Positions 16,244 to 24,020 are shown, counted from the stretch's first letter. The stretch is 37,125 nucleotides of DNA from Candidatus Cloacimonadota bacterium (GCA_021157525.1 JAGGWK010000011.1:1-37125); one strand, 5' to 3'. Numbers and translations: made by a program. The notes: a model not told the origin generated them from the sequence alone.

Positions 16244-16713
16244 TTATTTCATCAAGATCATTTCCCTCACAGTATCGTAGTTTCCTGCCTTCATCCGATA
16301 AAAAAAGATGCCGCTGGCAGCCGGATTTTCCCTGGCGTCATCGCCATTCCACGGGATGTATGAGCATTTATCTGGCTGGATGCGGCCAGGTCGGGGGCTG
16401 CGGAGCGGATTGTTGCCATGCTCCAGCTCAGGGCCACGTCGTTGGTAATCGCTGTGGCTGAGAGGTTATGCGGTGCAGTCAGAGAGATTTCTTCTTCCAG
16501 GGTGGTGTCGATGTTTGTGGTAAGATCATCCTGGATGATGACATCCCGGAACGTCTGACTGGCATAGCCATCCAGAGAAAAGGCTACTTCGGTGACGGCT
16601 CCCCGGAAAGAGGTTAGCGAAAACAATGAATCGGAAGGATTTACCGAAATCCATTCGGCAAATAGTCCCATCGATAAAAAGACAAAAATCGTAACCAAAA
16701 TCCCCTTTCTCAT
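16244..16713 (-). pseudogene. Broken secreted protein with sorting domain (internal deletion and frameshift)
   Basis: An intact start (ATG at 16713, good GAGGTGAT site) encodes a signal peptide (residues 1-19), a short carboxypeptidase-regulatory-like piece ending TTNIDTTLEEE and the first strand of an Fn3 domain (APHNLSATAITNDVALSW). This frame then loses all similarity and stops at 16291. From about 16360 down to 16244 another frame encodes the tail of a type A sorting domain: PWNGDDARENPAASGIFFYR, then MKAGNYDTV, ending Met-Ile-Leu-Met-Lys-stop, matching the tail of the neighbouring C25 protein. The middle of a longer gene has apparently been deleted out of frame. A short secreted product of 140 residues could still be made, but without the sorting tail. 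Confidence 0.8.
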
Positions 16714-16736
16714 CCATCACCTCACTTCTATGGTTC

Positions 16737-17978
16737 TTAGTGAATGTTGATTTTAAATACGCCGGATTTTGTGCCGGCAAATACCATGTCTCCTTTCAAT
16801 GCTACCGAATAGGAGTAATCAATCAAGGCATCGATGTGATGCAGCAAAATCGGCGCTGTTGGTGCACTACGATCGAATACATATACGCCGCCGCCACCGG
16901 ATGCGATGGCAATGTAGTTATCGCTGACATCAATTTGCTGGGCATAGCCCTCTGTGTCTATGGAGGTGAGCAAAATTGGATTGGTTGGGTCGGAAACGTC
17001 TATCACCGAAAGACCCTGCGTTTTATCGGCGACGTAGGCAATTGTGTCAACAACCTTCACATCCAGCGCTTCTCCCGGGGTGTCTACTATGCCCAGAGTT
17101 TCTCCCCACTCATTGCCACAGATGTACAAGCCCATTTGCTCGGATGCGATGTAGAGATGGTCTGAGTCTTCATCCATGCCGTTTACTTCGAAATTGAAAG
17201 AAAAACTAAAACCCGAAGTCCATTCGTTTGAAGGAGTTAACACACCGTCGTAGTTGTACTTCCTACTGGATCCGTCATCATTGAGCCAGTTGATTCCCAA
17301 GTTGTTATTTGTCAGTGGTGTAACCACTATGTCCTGCACACCTACTATCTGGGAAATAATCTGGAAGACTGGTGCAGGAGCAGCAGGATCGGCGATATCG
17401 TACACATGGATGCCAGCAGCTGTGCCGTATTTGTTGTAAATTACCAATCGGTTTCTGCTTTCCGCTACTCTGATGAGTCGCACATTTTCAAACTGCGGAT
17501 TGTCAAACCAGCTTAGTTTCTGGTCGGTTACATGATTAAAAACAGAGAATCCAGCCTGATCTTCGGCAACGTAGAGCAGACTGTCAGAGACCTGCAAGTC
17601 CATGGCAAAGCCGATGGTTTCATAGTGATCTTCCACGATAATGGTGAGGGCAAAATCTATACTGTCAGTGGTCTGATCTGTTTGAACGGTAACATCCCGG
17701 CTCTGGCTATAGTAGCCAGCCAAGGATGCGGTAAGCCCATGGTCTCCGGCGGTAAGTTCCAGCTGATACGCTCCATTTGCGTCGGGATGGGTTTCGGCAG
17801 TTCCGGCTTTGATGGTAACCAACTGGACATCTGCCTGATTGTCACTTAAAGTTACAATTCCTGTGACCATACCCATTTCGTTATTGGCGTTTGCCGGATC
17901 GTTAGGCTGGGCGCAACGTATTAAAAGAAAAATAATAACAACGCTCATAGTTATAAAACGCAATTTCGTCTGTAGCAT
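16737..17978 (-). CDS. LVIVD-repeat envelope protein with N-terminal regulatory-like module
   Basis: A 413-residue exported protein. A hydrophobic N-terminus ends at LLIRC, which is lipoprotein-like although arginine before the cysteine is unusual for a lipobox. Residues about 35-115 form a carboxypeptidase-regulatory-like module (GIVTLSDNQADV to TTDSIDFALT). The remainder carries LVIVD-type repeats, such as IAYVADKTQGLSVIDVSDP and VYVFDRSAPTAPILLHHID, which usually fold as a beta-propeller. No enzymatic function can be assigned. Two ATG codons lie at 17984 and 17978; the second is chosen because AGAGG sits six bases upstream, while it abuts the first. It lies 23 bases upstream of the broken sorting-domain gene and is probably co-transcribed with it. 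Confidence 0.8.
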   Translation of the reverse strand: MLQTKLRFITMSVVIIFLLIRCAQPNDPANANNEMGMVTGIVTLSDNQADVQLVTIKAGTAETHPDANGAYQLELTAGDHGLTASLAGYYSQSRDVTVQTDQTTDSIDFALTIIVEDHYETIGFAMDLQVSDSLLYVAEDQAGFSVFNHVTDQKLSWFDNPQFENVRLIRVAESRNRLVIYNKYGTAAGIHVYDIADPAAPAPVFQIISQIVGVQDIVVTPLTNNNLGINWLNDDGSSRKYNYDGVLTPSNEWTSGFSFSFNFEVNGMDEDSDHLYIASEQMGLYICGNEWGETLGIVDTPGEALDVKVVDTIAYVADKTQGLSVIDVSDPTNPILLTSIDTEGYAQQIDVSDNYIAIASGGGGVYVFDRSAPTAPILLHHIDALIDYSYSVALKGDMVFAGTKSGVFKINIH

Positions 17979-18112
17979 ATCCATCCTCTTTCACATCATT
18001 TTATTAATTACCTTTTTCGCATTTTCTATTCCATGACTTTTGACAATATTTGATTGTAAAAAGCCACCGCCACAGGAAGAGGTATTGTCGGTGATCTGAG
18101 TAGTTGCATCCC

Positions 18113-18144
18113 CAAAAAAAAGGCTCCCCAAAAGAGGAGCCCGA
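18113..18144 (-). terminator. Intrinsic terminator of the P-loop ATPase gene
   Basis: GGCTCC (18122-18127) pairs with GGAGCC (about 18136-18141) and is followed on the minus strand by eight T (18114-18121 as A on plus). It lies 16 bases past the stop at 18160. Confidence 0.85.
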
Positions 18145-18159
18145 AAAAAAGGTGGGTCT

Positions 18160-18843
18160 TTAGATGCCTCTGAAAACCGGCATTTCCCACGGCTTATTGA
18201 GATAATAGGTCAGTACTTTTTTCTTTTTTCCCCCCAGATGATCGGGGATCTTGGCGTCAAAGGCCTGCATCACCAGGTAATTTTCAAAAATCAGATTTGT
18301 TGCTTTAGCCACGGATGAAACAATTTTCACACCCTCTTCTACAATAGCGGTATCGGTGTGCTGCATGAGGTTGGTGTTACATATCAGGTGTGTCACCTTC
18401 AATTTTGATGAGCTTTCCAGCATCATGATCATGTTTTCGATCTCTACCTGATCTGCGGTAAAGGGCCGTTTGGTGTTTATCACCAGATGCATCTCGTAGC
18501 CACGGTTGACGATGTTTGGTACGTAACGCGCCAAGGTTCGGCAACCGGCAGGATCACCACCCACATCCAGTATCACCGTTTTGTCATATTGCTGCACCGC
18601 ACCCATTATGCGGGGAGACAGCATGGGTAAATCGGCGTGTGAATATTCACCATCCGGCGCTATGACATCTATGCCTTCCTTGGCAAATTCTTCACGAACA
18701 TCCCGACTGCGAAAATAGGGATTTACCACATCTAAATCCACCAGCATAACCTCGTTCTTCCGGTTGCATTCTTTGGCCATATTGATGGCATACTCGCTCT
18801 TGCCACTGCCATAGGCTCCGATCACGATAATTATTTTACTCAT
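18160..18843 (-). CDS. P-loop ATPase of the CobQ/MinD/ParA-like class, role unknown
   Basis: A 227-residue cytoplasmic nucleotide-binding protein. The Walker A is GAYGSGKSE (residues 8-16), which lacks the signature lysine of true ParA/MinD deviant Walker motifs. VDLDVVNPYFRSRDVREEF (about 34-52) resembles the switch I stretch of this superfamily, and VILDVGGDPAGCRTLARY (about 88-105) the Walker B region. NTKRPF (about 121-126) is also typical. Similar stand-alone proteins occur in anaerobes near 2-oxoacid:ferredoxin oxidoreductase genes, but no such genes are in this window, so the role is left open. The start is supported by AGAGGA. Single gene with its own terminator. Confidence 0.7.
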   Translation of the reverse strand: MSKIIIVIGAYGSGKSEYAINMAKECNRKNEVMLVDLDVVNPYFRSRDVREEFAKEGIDVIAPDGEYSHADLPMLSPRIMGAVQQYDKTVILDVGGDPAGCRTLARYVPNIVNRGYEMHLVINTKRPFTADQVEIENMIMMLESSSKLKVTHLICNTNLMQHTDTAIVEEGVKIVSSVAKATNLIFENYLVMQAFDAKIPDHLGGKKKKVLTYYLNKPWEMPVFRGI

Positions 18844-18897
18844 TTTTCCTCTTTGTATACCTTACTCTCAAAAGCAAATCTGATGACGGAGCTGTTC

Positions 18898-18920
18898 TTG
18901 TCAAAAAATCTTTTTGACAA
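18898..18920. promoter_or_regulatory. Inverted repeat carrying divergent -35-like boxes
   Basis: TTGTCAAAAA (18898-18907) and TTTTTGACAA (18911-18920) form a perfect 10-bp inverted repeat around ATC. It contains TTGACA on the plus strand (18914-18919) and on the minus strand (18899-18904), each facing one of the two divergent genes. It could be a shared operator or two back-to-back promoters. Clear -10 boxes were not found. Confidence 0.45.
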
Positions 18921-18962
18921 CCGGTAGAATTCTGCGAAATCTACATCTCAAAGGAGATTCAT

Positions 18963-19703
18963 GTGCAAAAAGTAATACTAACTGTTTTGATCCTGATGTC
19001 AATCGGCCTGATGGCGGAGGAGACTATCGACCTCCATTTTGTGGTTGATCCACAGTTGACTATTCAGGACTCTCTTTTCACGGCGCAACTTGTCACCAGG
19101 ATGCAAAATGATTCCATCCCATCCTTTCGCTTTGTCTGCGGCGATATCGCCAAAACACCGGTTTCCGATAGCCTGGTGCTGGCTCACATCGCTGCTCTGG
19201 ATGCAGATTATGCATCGCCCACCGATTACTTTTTTACCCGGCTTCCGCAGGATGCAGCCTTTGATTTGCTGATGAGCAATGTCGATGCCGACTCTGTGCA
19301 AATTATCGATCGCGCCATTATCACCGGCGATTCCCTGCGCATCGGCGTGTTTGCTCTTCTCACACCGGATCTGGAGGTGCTGAATACCCTGGATCCCCGG
19401 GTGGATGTGCGAGCCGACGTCTTTGCCACAGCCGCACGCCTGGCCATTGCCCTGGATGCATCCTGCAATTATGTTATCATGCTCTCTTCCATGGGAAAGT
19501 TCATCGATGCCGATATCGTGAGGGGACTTCCCATCGATCGGGTCATCAGTTTCGATTATCAGGGAACCAGTGACGCCACTTTTAACGATGGGGCTACCAA
19601 ATTTAACAGTGTTCTGCTGAGCAAAGGATTGCTGGGGCGACTACGGCTTCACTGGGAAAACGGTGTCCTTTCCGACGAATGGAAATACACCCGGGTGAAA
19701 TAA
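18963..19703 (+). CDS. Secreted protein resembling a degenerate 5'-nucleotidase-type metallophosphatase
   Basis: A 246-residue protein with a signal peptide (about 1-18, cleavage after LMA). The order of blocks (FRFVCGDIAK, LLMSNVDAD, RIGVFALLTPDLEVL, NYVIMLSSMGKFIDADIVRGLPIDRVISFD) follows the strand-helix pattern of the N-terminal domain of UshA/5'-nucleotidases. The metal ligands of that family are missing: there is no DxH, no GNHE and no GHxH. It is therefore probably not a phosphatase, and the family call is an inference. GTG at 18963 is used, six bases after AAGGAG; the ATG at 18961 is out of frame and stops after four codons. The stop overlaps the start of the recombinase gene (TAATG). 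Confidence 0.6.
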   Translation: MQKVILTVLILMSIGLMAEETIDLHFVVDPQLTIQDSLFTAQLVTRMQNDSIPSFRFVCGDIAKTPVSDSLVLAHIAALDADYASPTDYFFTRLPQDAAFDLLMSNVDADSVQIIDRAIITGDSLRIGVFALLTPDLEVLNTLDPRVDVRADVFATAARLAIALDASCNYVIMLSSMGKFIDADIVRGLPIDRVISFDYQGTSDATFNDGATKFNSVLLSKGLLGRLRLHWENGVLSDEWKYTRVK

Positions 19704-20608
19704 TGCAACAAGCCATGGAAAATTTCCTTCGCACCCAGATGTCTCGAGGGCTTTCTTCACAAACCCTTCGGGCTTACCGCAGTGATCTGGCGCAACTCCA
19801 CGCGTTTCTGGGTCGCTATTTCTCCAATGGTGTGGTGAAGCTTCCAGGGATTTCCCGTCTGGGTTTGCGTGACTTTTTACGCCATCTCAATAGCGAAGGG
19901 CGTAGCAATCGCACTTTGGCGCGGAAAACCACCACCATCCGCGCATTCTTTCGGTATTGTCGCCAAAATAAACTCATCGAAAAAGATCCGGCCGAAGGGC
20001 TTCACATCCCTAAATTTGAAAAAAAATTACCCAAGCTCTTCAGTGAAGAAGAGATGACAGAGCTTCTCTCCATCCCCGATCTTACCAGTAAATTCGGCAT
20101 TAGAAACCGCGCCATCCTGGAGATGATTTATTCATCAGGGATGCGGATAAGTGAGGTGGCGGGAGTGCGTCTGGGAGACATCGATTTCACCAGAAAAATC
20201 ATATGCATTCTGGGGAAGGGAAACAAAGAGCGGCTGGTACCGGTGGGCTCTATGGCTGTGCGGGCGGTGCGGGAATATCTCAAAATCCGCTCCAGCTTTG
20301 AAGGATCCGAAAGTGGGGAATACCTGTTTTTGAGTAAAAGCGGAAAACCTCTGAGTGCCGATGAATTGCGGGAGATTCTCGATCGCTATATTCAGCTGGT
20401 GGCCCGCACAAAAGGCTACTCACCTCATGCTATCCGCCACTCCTTCGCCACCCACTTTCTTTCCCGGGGAGGAGACCTGCGGGCGGTGCAGGAAATGTTG
20501 GGGCACAGCAATCTTTCCACCACCGAGATCTACACGCATCTTTCATTGAAAGACCTCAAAGCGGCGTACAAATTCAGCCATCCCCGCAGTAAAAAAAAGA
20601 AGGAATAA
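19703..20608 (+). CDS. xerC: Tyrosine recombinase XerC/XerD family
   Basis: A 301-residue site-specific recombinase. The N-terminal SAM-like DNA-binding domain spans about 1-90 and the catalytic domain about 110-290. All six catalytic residues are visible: R148 (GMRISE), K172 (GKGNKER), H242 and R245 (HAIRH), H268 (LGHS) and the nucleophile Y277 (EIYTH). Size and the full motif set fit the chromosome-dimer resolvases that act at dif with FtsK, and not a phage integrase. The ATG at 19703 overlaps the upstream stop; an in-frame ATG at 19679 inside the upstream gene is less likely. Which of the two Xer proteins in this window is C and which is D cannot be decided by eye. Confidence 0.85.
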   Translation: MQQAMENFLRTQMSRGLSSQTLRAYRSDLAQLHAFLGRYFSNGVVKLPGISRLGLRDFLRHLNSEGRSNRTLARKTTTIRAFFRYCRQNKLIEKDPAEGLHIPKFEKKLPKLFSEEEMTELLSIPDLTSKFGIRNRAILEMIYSSGMRISEVAGVRLGDIDFTRKIICILGKGNKERLVPVGSMAVRAVREYLKIRSSFEGSESGEYLFLSKSGKPLSADELREILDRYIQLVARTKGYSPHAIRHSFATHFLSRGGDLRAVQEMLGHSNLSTTEIYTHLSLKDLKAAYKFSHPRSKKKKE

Positions 20609-20631
20609 AAAAAGGGGCACTGACGTGCCCC
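20607..20631 (-). terminator. Intrinsic terminator of the cyclophilin operon
   Basis: GGGGCAC (20614-20620) pairs with GTGCCCC (20625-20631), loop TGAC, with a minus-strand T run at 20607-20613. It lies 20 bases past the cyclophilin stop and directly downstream of the convergent recombinase gene. Confidence 0.9.
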
Positions 20632-20650
20632 TCAGATGATATCGACGTTC

Positions 20651-21451
20651 TTAGTGAACGGTTACTTTGGTGATGGTTGGCATTACATCTTTGGTCGGCC
20701 GATTGTTGGAGTCTGTTTTTACATTTTCTATTTTGTGTACCACGTCCATGCCTTTGGTTACTTTTCCAAACACGGTGTGCTTGCCGTTCAACCAGTCACA
20801 GCCATCTTTTTTGGTAACGATGAAGAACTGCGATCCGTTGGTGTTTGGGCCGCTGTTTGCCATGCAGATGGTGCCGTAATCGACGGTTGCTTTCAGCTTT
20901 CCATGTCCTTTCAATGGTTTGGAGTTTCCCGTCTTTTCCTGATAAAATTCCACGGTTTTCCCTTTGATAGGATCACCGCTGCGCTTTGCCCGGCAGGAAT
21001 CGACGATGGCCACAATAGCAGGGTCTGGATTGCGAGTGGATTGCAGGTAGGGTATTACAATGCTGGAATACACAAGATATGCATCATCATCGGATGTGAT
21101 AGTGCCGGAAAGAATCTCGCCACCTGCGTAACACTCATCGTCAAACTTGTATCCAGGACCGCCGGTTCCGGTTCCCAGTGGGCATCCAGCCTGAATCATG
21201 AAGTCGGGGATAACCCGGTGAAAGATGAGTCCGTCATAAAAGGGACGGGTAACTTTCTGGTGTGTTTTGGGGTCTGTCCATGGTTTGGTTCCCTGAGCCA
21301 GACCGACGAAATTTTCAACGGTGTTAGGTGCAATATCGGGCCACAATTCTATGGTGATATCGCCGTAATTGGTTTGCATTGTTACGATGGGATTAGCCGC
21401 CATCAGTATTCCTCCTGTGATCAGTAATATTAGGATCAAGGTTCTTTTCAT
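20651..21451 (-). CDS. Exported cyclophilin-type peptidylprolyl isomerase
   Basis: A 266-residue enzyme predicted to speed proline cis-trans isomerisation in the periplasm or at the surface. The signal peptide is residues 1-18 (ITGGILMAA end). Cyclophilin blocks are intact: PNTVENFVGLA, FYDGLIFHRVIPDFMIQAG with the catalytic arginine in FHRV, MANSGPNTNGSQFFI, and LNGKHTVFGKVTKGMDVV. About 70 residues are inserted after the FDDE segment, longer than in minimal bacterial cyclophilins. ATG at 21451 is chosen because a GGAGGAG site lies seven bases upstream; a TTG five codons earlier overlaps that site. The first 59 bases overlap the end of lpxH, so the two are probably translationally coupled. 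Confidence 0.92.
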   Translation of the reverse strand: MKRTLILILLITGGILMAANPIVTMQTNYGDITIELWPDIAPNTVENFVGLAQGTKPWTDPKTHQKVTRPFYDGLIFHRVIPDFMIQAGCPLGTGTGGPGYKFDDECYAGGEILSGTITSDDDAYLVYSSIVIPYLQSTRNPDPAIVAIVDSCRAKRSGDPIKGKTVEFYQEKTGNSKPLKGHGKLKATVDYGTICMANSGPNTNGSQFFIVTKKDGCDWLNGKHTVFGKVTKGMDVVHKIENVKTDSNNRPTKDVMPTITKVTVH

Positions 21452-22181
21452 CTGGTTCTCCTCCAAAGGTTTTTAGTTTCGCAGCACCATCGGTGATTTC
21501 CACGTAGGTGTGGTGCGTTATCCAATCTCCAGCGTTGTAATATTCCTTGTTTCCCTCTTTCAGTACTTTTGGGGCATGAGAATGGCCGAAGACAATGATG
21601 TCGTGAGTGGCAAAAAGCCGGCGGGCTACGGTATCCAGCCCTTGTTCCTTCTTCCGCATCAAGGCGGTGGGGATGGTGCGATTTCTGCTGGATCGAGAAA
21701 GATATTTGCCTATAGACAGGGCAAAGTCCGGATGCAGCAGTTCGAAGATGCTCATTATTATTTTGTTTCGGATGCATTCTCTGAAGAGCTTGTACCGCAG
21801 GTCATTGGAAGTATATTTATCTCCATGGGATACGAAGATTTTCTTCCCATCTATGGTGGCGGTGTAGCAGTCTGGATGCACATCCATCTGCAAATACTTC
21901 TGCAAAAATCCCCGGAACCAGAAATCGTGATTTCCCGCAATGAAGGTGAGTTTGCAGCCGCTCTCCTGCAGTGATGCCAGCTGGTGAAGCAGAGGGAAAT
22001 AGCCTTTGATAATCACATTATTCCAGGCAAACCACAGATCGAATATATCGCCGTTGAGAATAAGCTGGTCGCAGTTTCCCCGCAGACTTTTCAAAAAGCC
22101 AAGCACGGTTTCCCTGCGTCTGCGGTCTTCGGCGTTTTCGTGGAATTTCAGATGAAAATCCGAGGCGATGATAACCCGCAT
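21393..22181 (-). CDS. lpxH: UDP-2,3-diacylglucosamine diphosphatase-like metallophosphoesterase
   Basis: A 262-residue calcineurin-like phosphoesterase of the LpxH group, which in lipid A synthesis cleaves UDP-2,3-diacylglucosamine to lipid X at the inner membrane. All metal-binding motifs are present: DFH (D8, H10), GDIFD (D45), GNHD (N84, H85), SHGD (H119) and GHSH (near 203). The FDLW after the GD motif and the RYKLFRECIRNK insert are LpxH-like. The C-terminal 25 residues (from FGGEPDEKN) are unlike the family and overlap the cyclophilin start. The gene begins two bases after the DUF4159 stop. A related phosphoesterase with another substrate cannot be fully excluded. Confidence 0.85.
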   Translation of the reverse strand: MRVIIASDFHLKFHENAEDRRRRETVLGFLKSLRGNCDQLILNGDIFDLWFAWNNVIIKGYFPLLHQLASLQESGCKLTFIAGNHDFWFRGFLQKYLQMDVHPDCYTATIDGKKIFVSHGDKYTSNDLRYKLFRECIRNKIIMSIFELLHPDFALSIGKYLSRSSRNRTIPTALMRKKEQGLDTVARRLFATHDIIVFGHSHAPKVLKEGNKEYYNAGDWITHHTYVEITDGAAKLKTFGGEPDEKNLDPNITDHRRNTDGG

Positions 22182-22182
22182 C

Positions 22183-22839
22183 CTAACCTGCCAAAAGGTA
22201 ATAGAAGATGTTTACACCCATTTTAAAGGCGGCATCCTTGATAGAATCGGGGTCATCATGGGCATTGCTCCAGCCGTCGGAGATATTGGTTTCGTAGGTG
22301 TACAACACCAGGATGCGGCCGGTGTTATCCAGTATTGCCAAGGTTTGGGGGCGTTTGTCATTATGCTTGTGAATCTTGGGGGTACCCTTGGAAAAGGTGT
22401 AGTAGCAATGGAACAGTGGGTGTTGGGCAGGCAGCTCCACCAGCTGATATTCGGGGTAGAGAAGCGCCAGCTCACGGCGGATGGATGCATCCATGCCATA
22501 GTCATCATCGATATACAAAAAACCGCCATTTGCCAGATAGCGCCGCAGATTTTCCCGTTCCCGCTGATTAAATATCACATTGCCGTGACCCGTCATAAAG
22601 ATCACGGGATAGTCAAAAATGTTGGAATCACCGGGCTTTACCACGGCTTGGTCGGCAGAAAAATTGGTATGAAGCGTGGCGTTGAGTTTATGGGCAATAT
22701 TGGGAAGGATGTCCCTGTCATTGTACCAATCGCCGCCGCCATCATAATGCAGACGTGCCAGTTGTGGCTGGGCGACTATAAGGAGCCATCCGGCCAGCAG
22801 AAGGGCAGAAAACAGCACTTTTTTTCTTTGCAATATCAT
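22183..22839 (-). CDS. DUF4159 family exported protein
   Basis: A 218-residue protein with an N-terminal hydrophobic segment (about 8-24). The mature part begins LARLHYDGGGDWYND, the DUF4159 hallmark, followed by the FMTGHGNVIFNQRERENLRRYLANGGFLYIDDDYG stretch, which has a class-I glutamine-amidotransferase-like or ThuA-like fold pattern. DUF4159 has no established function; members often sit with MoxR/BatA-type and DUF4175 envelope genes. The DUF4175-like gene of this window is 4.6 kb away on the other strand. No strong ribosome binding site precedes the ATG. First gene of a three-gene operon with lpxH and cyclophilin. Confidence 0.82.
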   Translation of the reverse strand: MILQRKKVLFSALLLAGWLLIVAQPQLARLHYDGGGDWYNDRDILPNIAHKLNATLHTNFSADQAVVKPGDSNIFDYPVIFMTGHGNVIFNQRERENLRRYLANGGFLYIDDDYGMDASIRRELALLYPEYQLVELPAQHPLFHCYYTFSKGTPKIHKHNDKRPQTLAILDNTGRILVLYTYETNISDGWSNAHDDPDSIKDAAFKMGVNIFYYLLAG

Positions 22840-22976
22840 AGGCGGGAGATAATGAAGAGGCGGTTTTTATGGCAAGCAAAAAGTGAGGGTTTATGATCAA
22901 CGGCTTTTGCCACAGGTATATGCATCCAGATAAACAGAAAGACAGCCAGGAAAAGAGAAAAACTTCGTCAAACCAC

Positions 22977-22982
22977 TTGACA
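22977..22982 (+). promoter_or_regulatory. Candidate -35 box for the outer-membrane barrel gene
   Basis: A perfect TTGACA lies 66 bases before the start codon. TTAGCA follows after 17 bases but is a poor -10. A copy of the TGCATCC heptamer lies at 22921-22927 in the same intergenic region. Confidence 0.4.
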
Positions 22983-23048
22983 ACAACAACTACAGCTTTT
23001 TAGCAGGTAGTAATAAGTTAGGTAAAAAATACGAGAACAGGAGGAAGA

Positions 23049-23972
23049 ATGAAACGTTTTATTATGGTTTCAATCATTTTGGTGTTTGCTTTTGGTATGT
23101 TAGCTGCCCACGAAGTTAGCGCAAATCTCTCAGTGTCGGGAGATCCCGATGGCGATGGAAGCGATGCAAAGGGATTTTATGTTGGAAATTTGTGCCTTAC
23201 CTGGGCAGACAAGGACTATAATGTAGAGATGGATTTTACCAAATTCATCAATCAGGATGAAGACTTCTCATTAACCAAAGCATGGAAACGGGTTGATCTG
23301 TGGGGATTGGCCGATTTAACCATTGGTAAAAAGCAGAGTATCTTTGGCCGCATTCGTTCTTCTAAAGGCAGCAACAATGTGCAGATATTTAAACTTCCCC
23401 AATCCTATTCCGATTGGAGTGTAATGCTGGATCGCTCTTGGAAAAATGTGCATGCCTATGGTCAGGGAATGTGGCCTATGGTGGGTGCTGCTGACGTTGC
23501 AGGACGTCTGAGCTACGAAACTAAAGCCTTTACTGCCGGTGCGGCGATTAACGTCCGGAACATCAAGGGTGATGATGATGACATGGTAAACGGACGCTTC
23601 GATGACTGGGAAGTGGATGCAGAATGCACAATCGCCAAAGCCATTACCATCGCCAGCCAGCTTACCAACTGTGATGATAACAATGACGACACCGATGACA
23701 TGAATGTTTACGCCATCATGAGCATGACCAGAGGGTTTGAATTACCTTACATCAACAAACGCATGGGCCGCATGTTTTACGGCACTATTCACCCATATGC
23801 GGGCATTATCACCAAAGATGATGCTGATGGTGATGGAATGAAGGAAAATAACATTATCACCGGTTTGAAAATGGCCGCCTTTGAAGGATCCTATATCAAG
23901 GCTGAGCTCAATCTGGATTCTCTGGAAGATGTTGATCCCGGCGTTATCATGCAATTTGGCTATTGCTTCTAA
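23049..23972 (+). CDS. Predicted outer-membrane beta-barrel protein with acidic loops
   Basis: A 307-residue protein with a signal peptide (1-19, cleavage after LAA). Alternating-residue beta strands fill the whole length, and it ends in an aromatic residue (GYCF), as outer-membrane barrels do for BAM recognition. Five loops are strongly acidic and calcium-site-like: GDPDGDGSD, NQDED, GDDDD, CDDNNDDTDD and DDADGDG. I do not recognise a named porin family. The start has an excellent AGGAGGAAGA site, and an intrinsic terminator follows, so it is a single well-expressed gene. A porin or surface structural protein is most likely. Confidence 0.65.
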   Translation: MKRFIMVSIILVFAFGMLAAHEVSANLSVSGDPDGDGSDAKGFYVGNLCLTWADKDYNVEMDFTKFINQDEDFSLTKAWKRVDLWGLADLTIGKKQSIFGRIRSSKGSNNVQIFKLPQSYSDWSVMLDRSWKNVHAYGQGMWPMVGAADVAGRLSYETKAFTAGAAINVRNIKGDDDDMVNGRFDDWEVDAECTIAKAITIASQLTNCDDNNDDTDDMNVYAIMSMTRGFELPYINKRMGRMFYGTIHPYAGIITKDDADGDGMKENNIITGLKMAAFEGSYIKAELNLDSLEDVDPGVIMQFGYCF

Positions 23973-23992
23973 CAGTGGTTCAAAAAAATTTA

Positions 23993-24020
23993 AACCTCGC
24001 TTTGGCGGGGTTTTTTGTTT
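23993..24020 (+). terminator. Intrinsic terminator of the barrel gene
   Basis: AACCTCGC (23993-24000) pairs with GCGGGGTT (24005-24012) with one G-U, loop TTTG, then a T run to 24016. Confidence 0.9.

Noticed and set aside
20636-22896. Plus-strand frames of 263 and 242 codons (20636-21427 and 22168-22896)
   Set aside because: Antisense to the cyclophilin and DUF4159 genes, which carry clear family motifs and ribosome binding sites.
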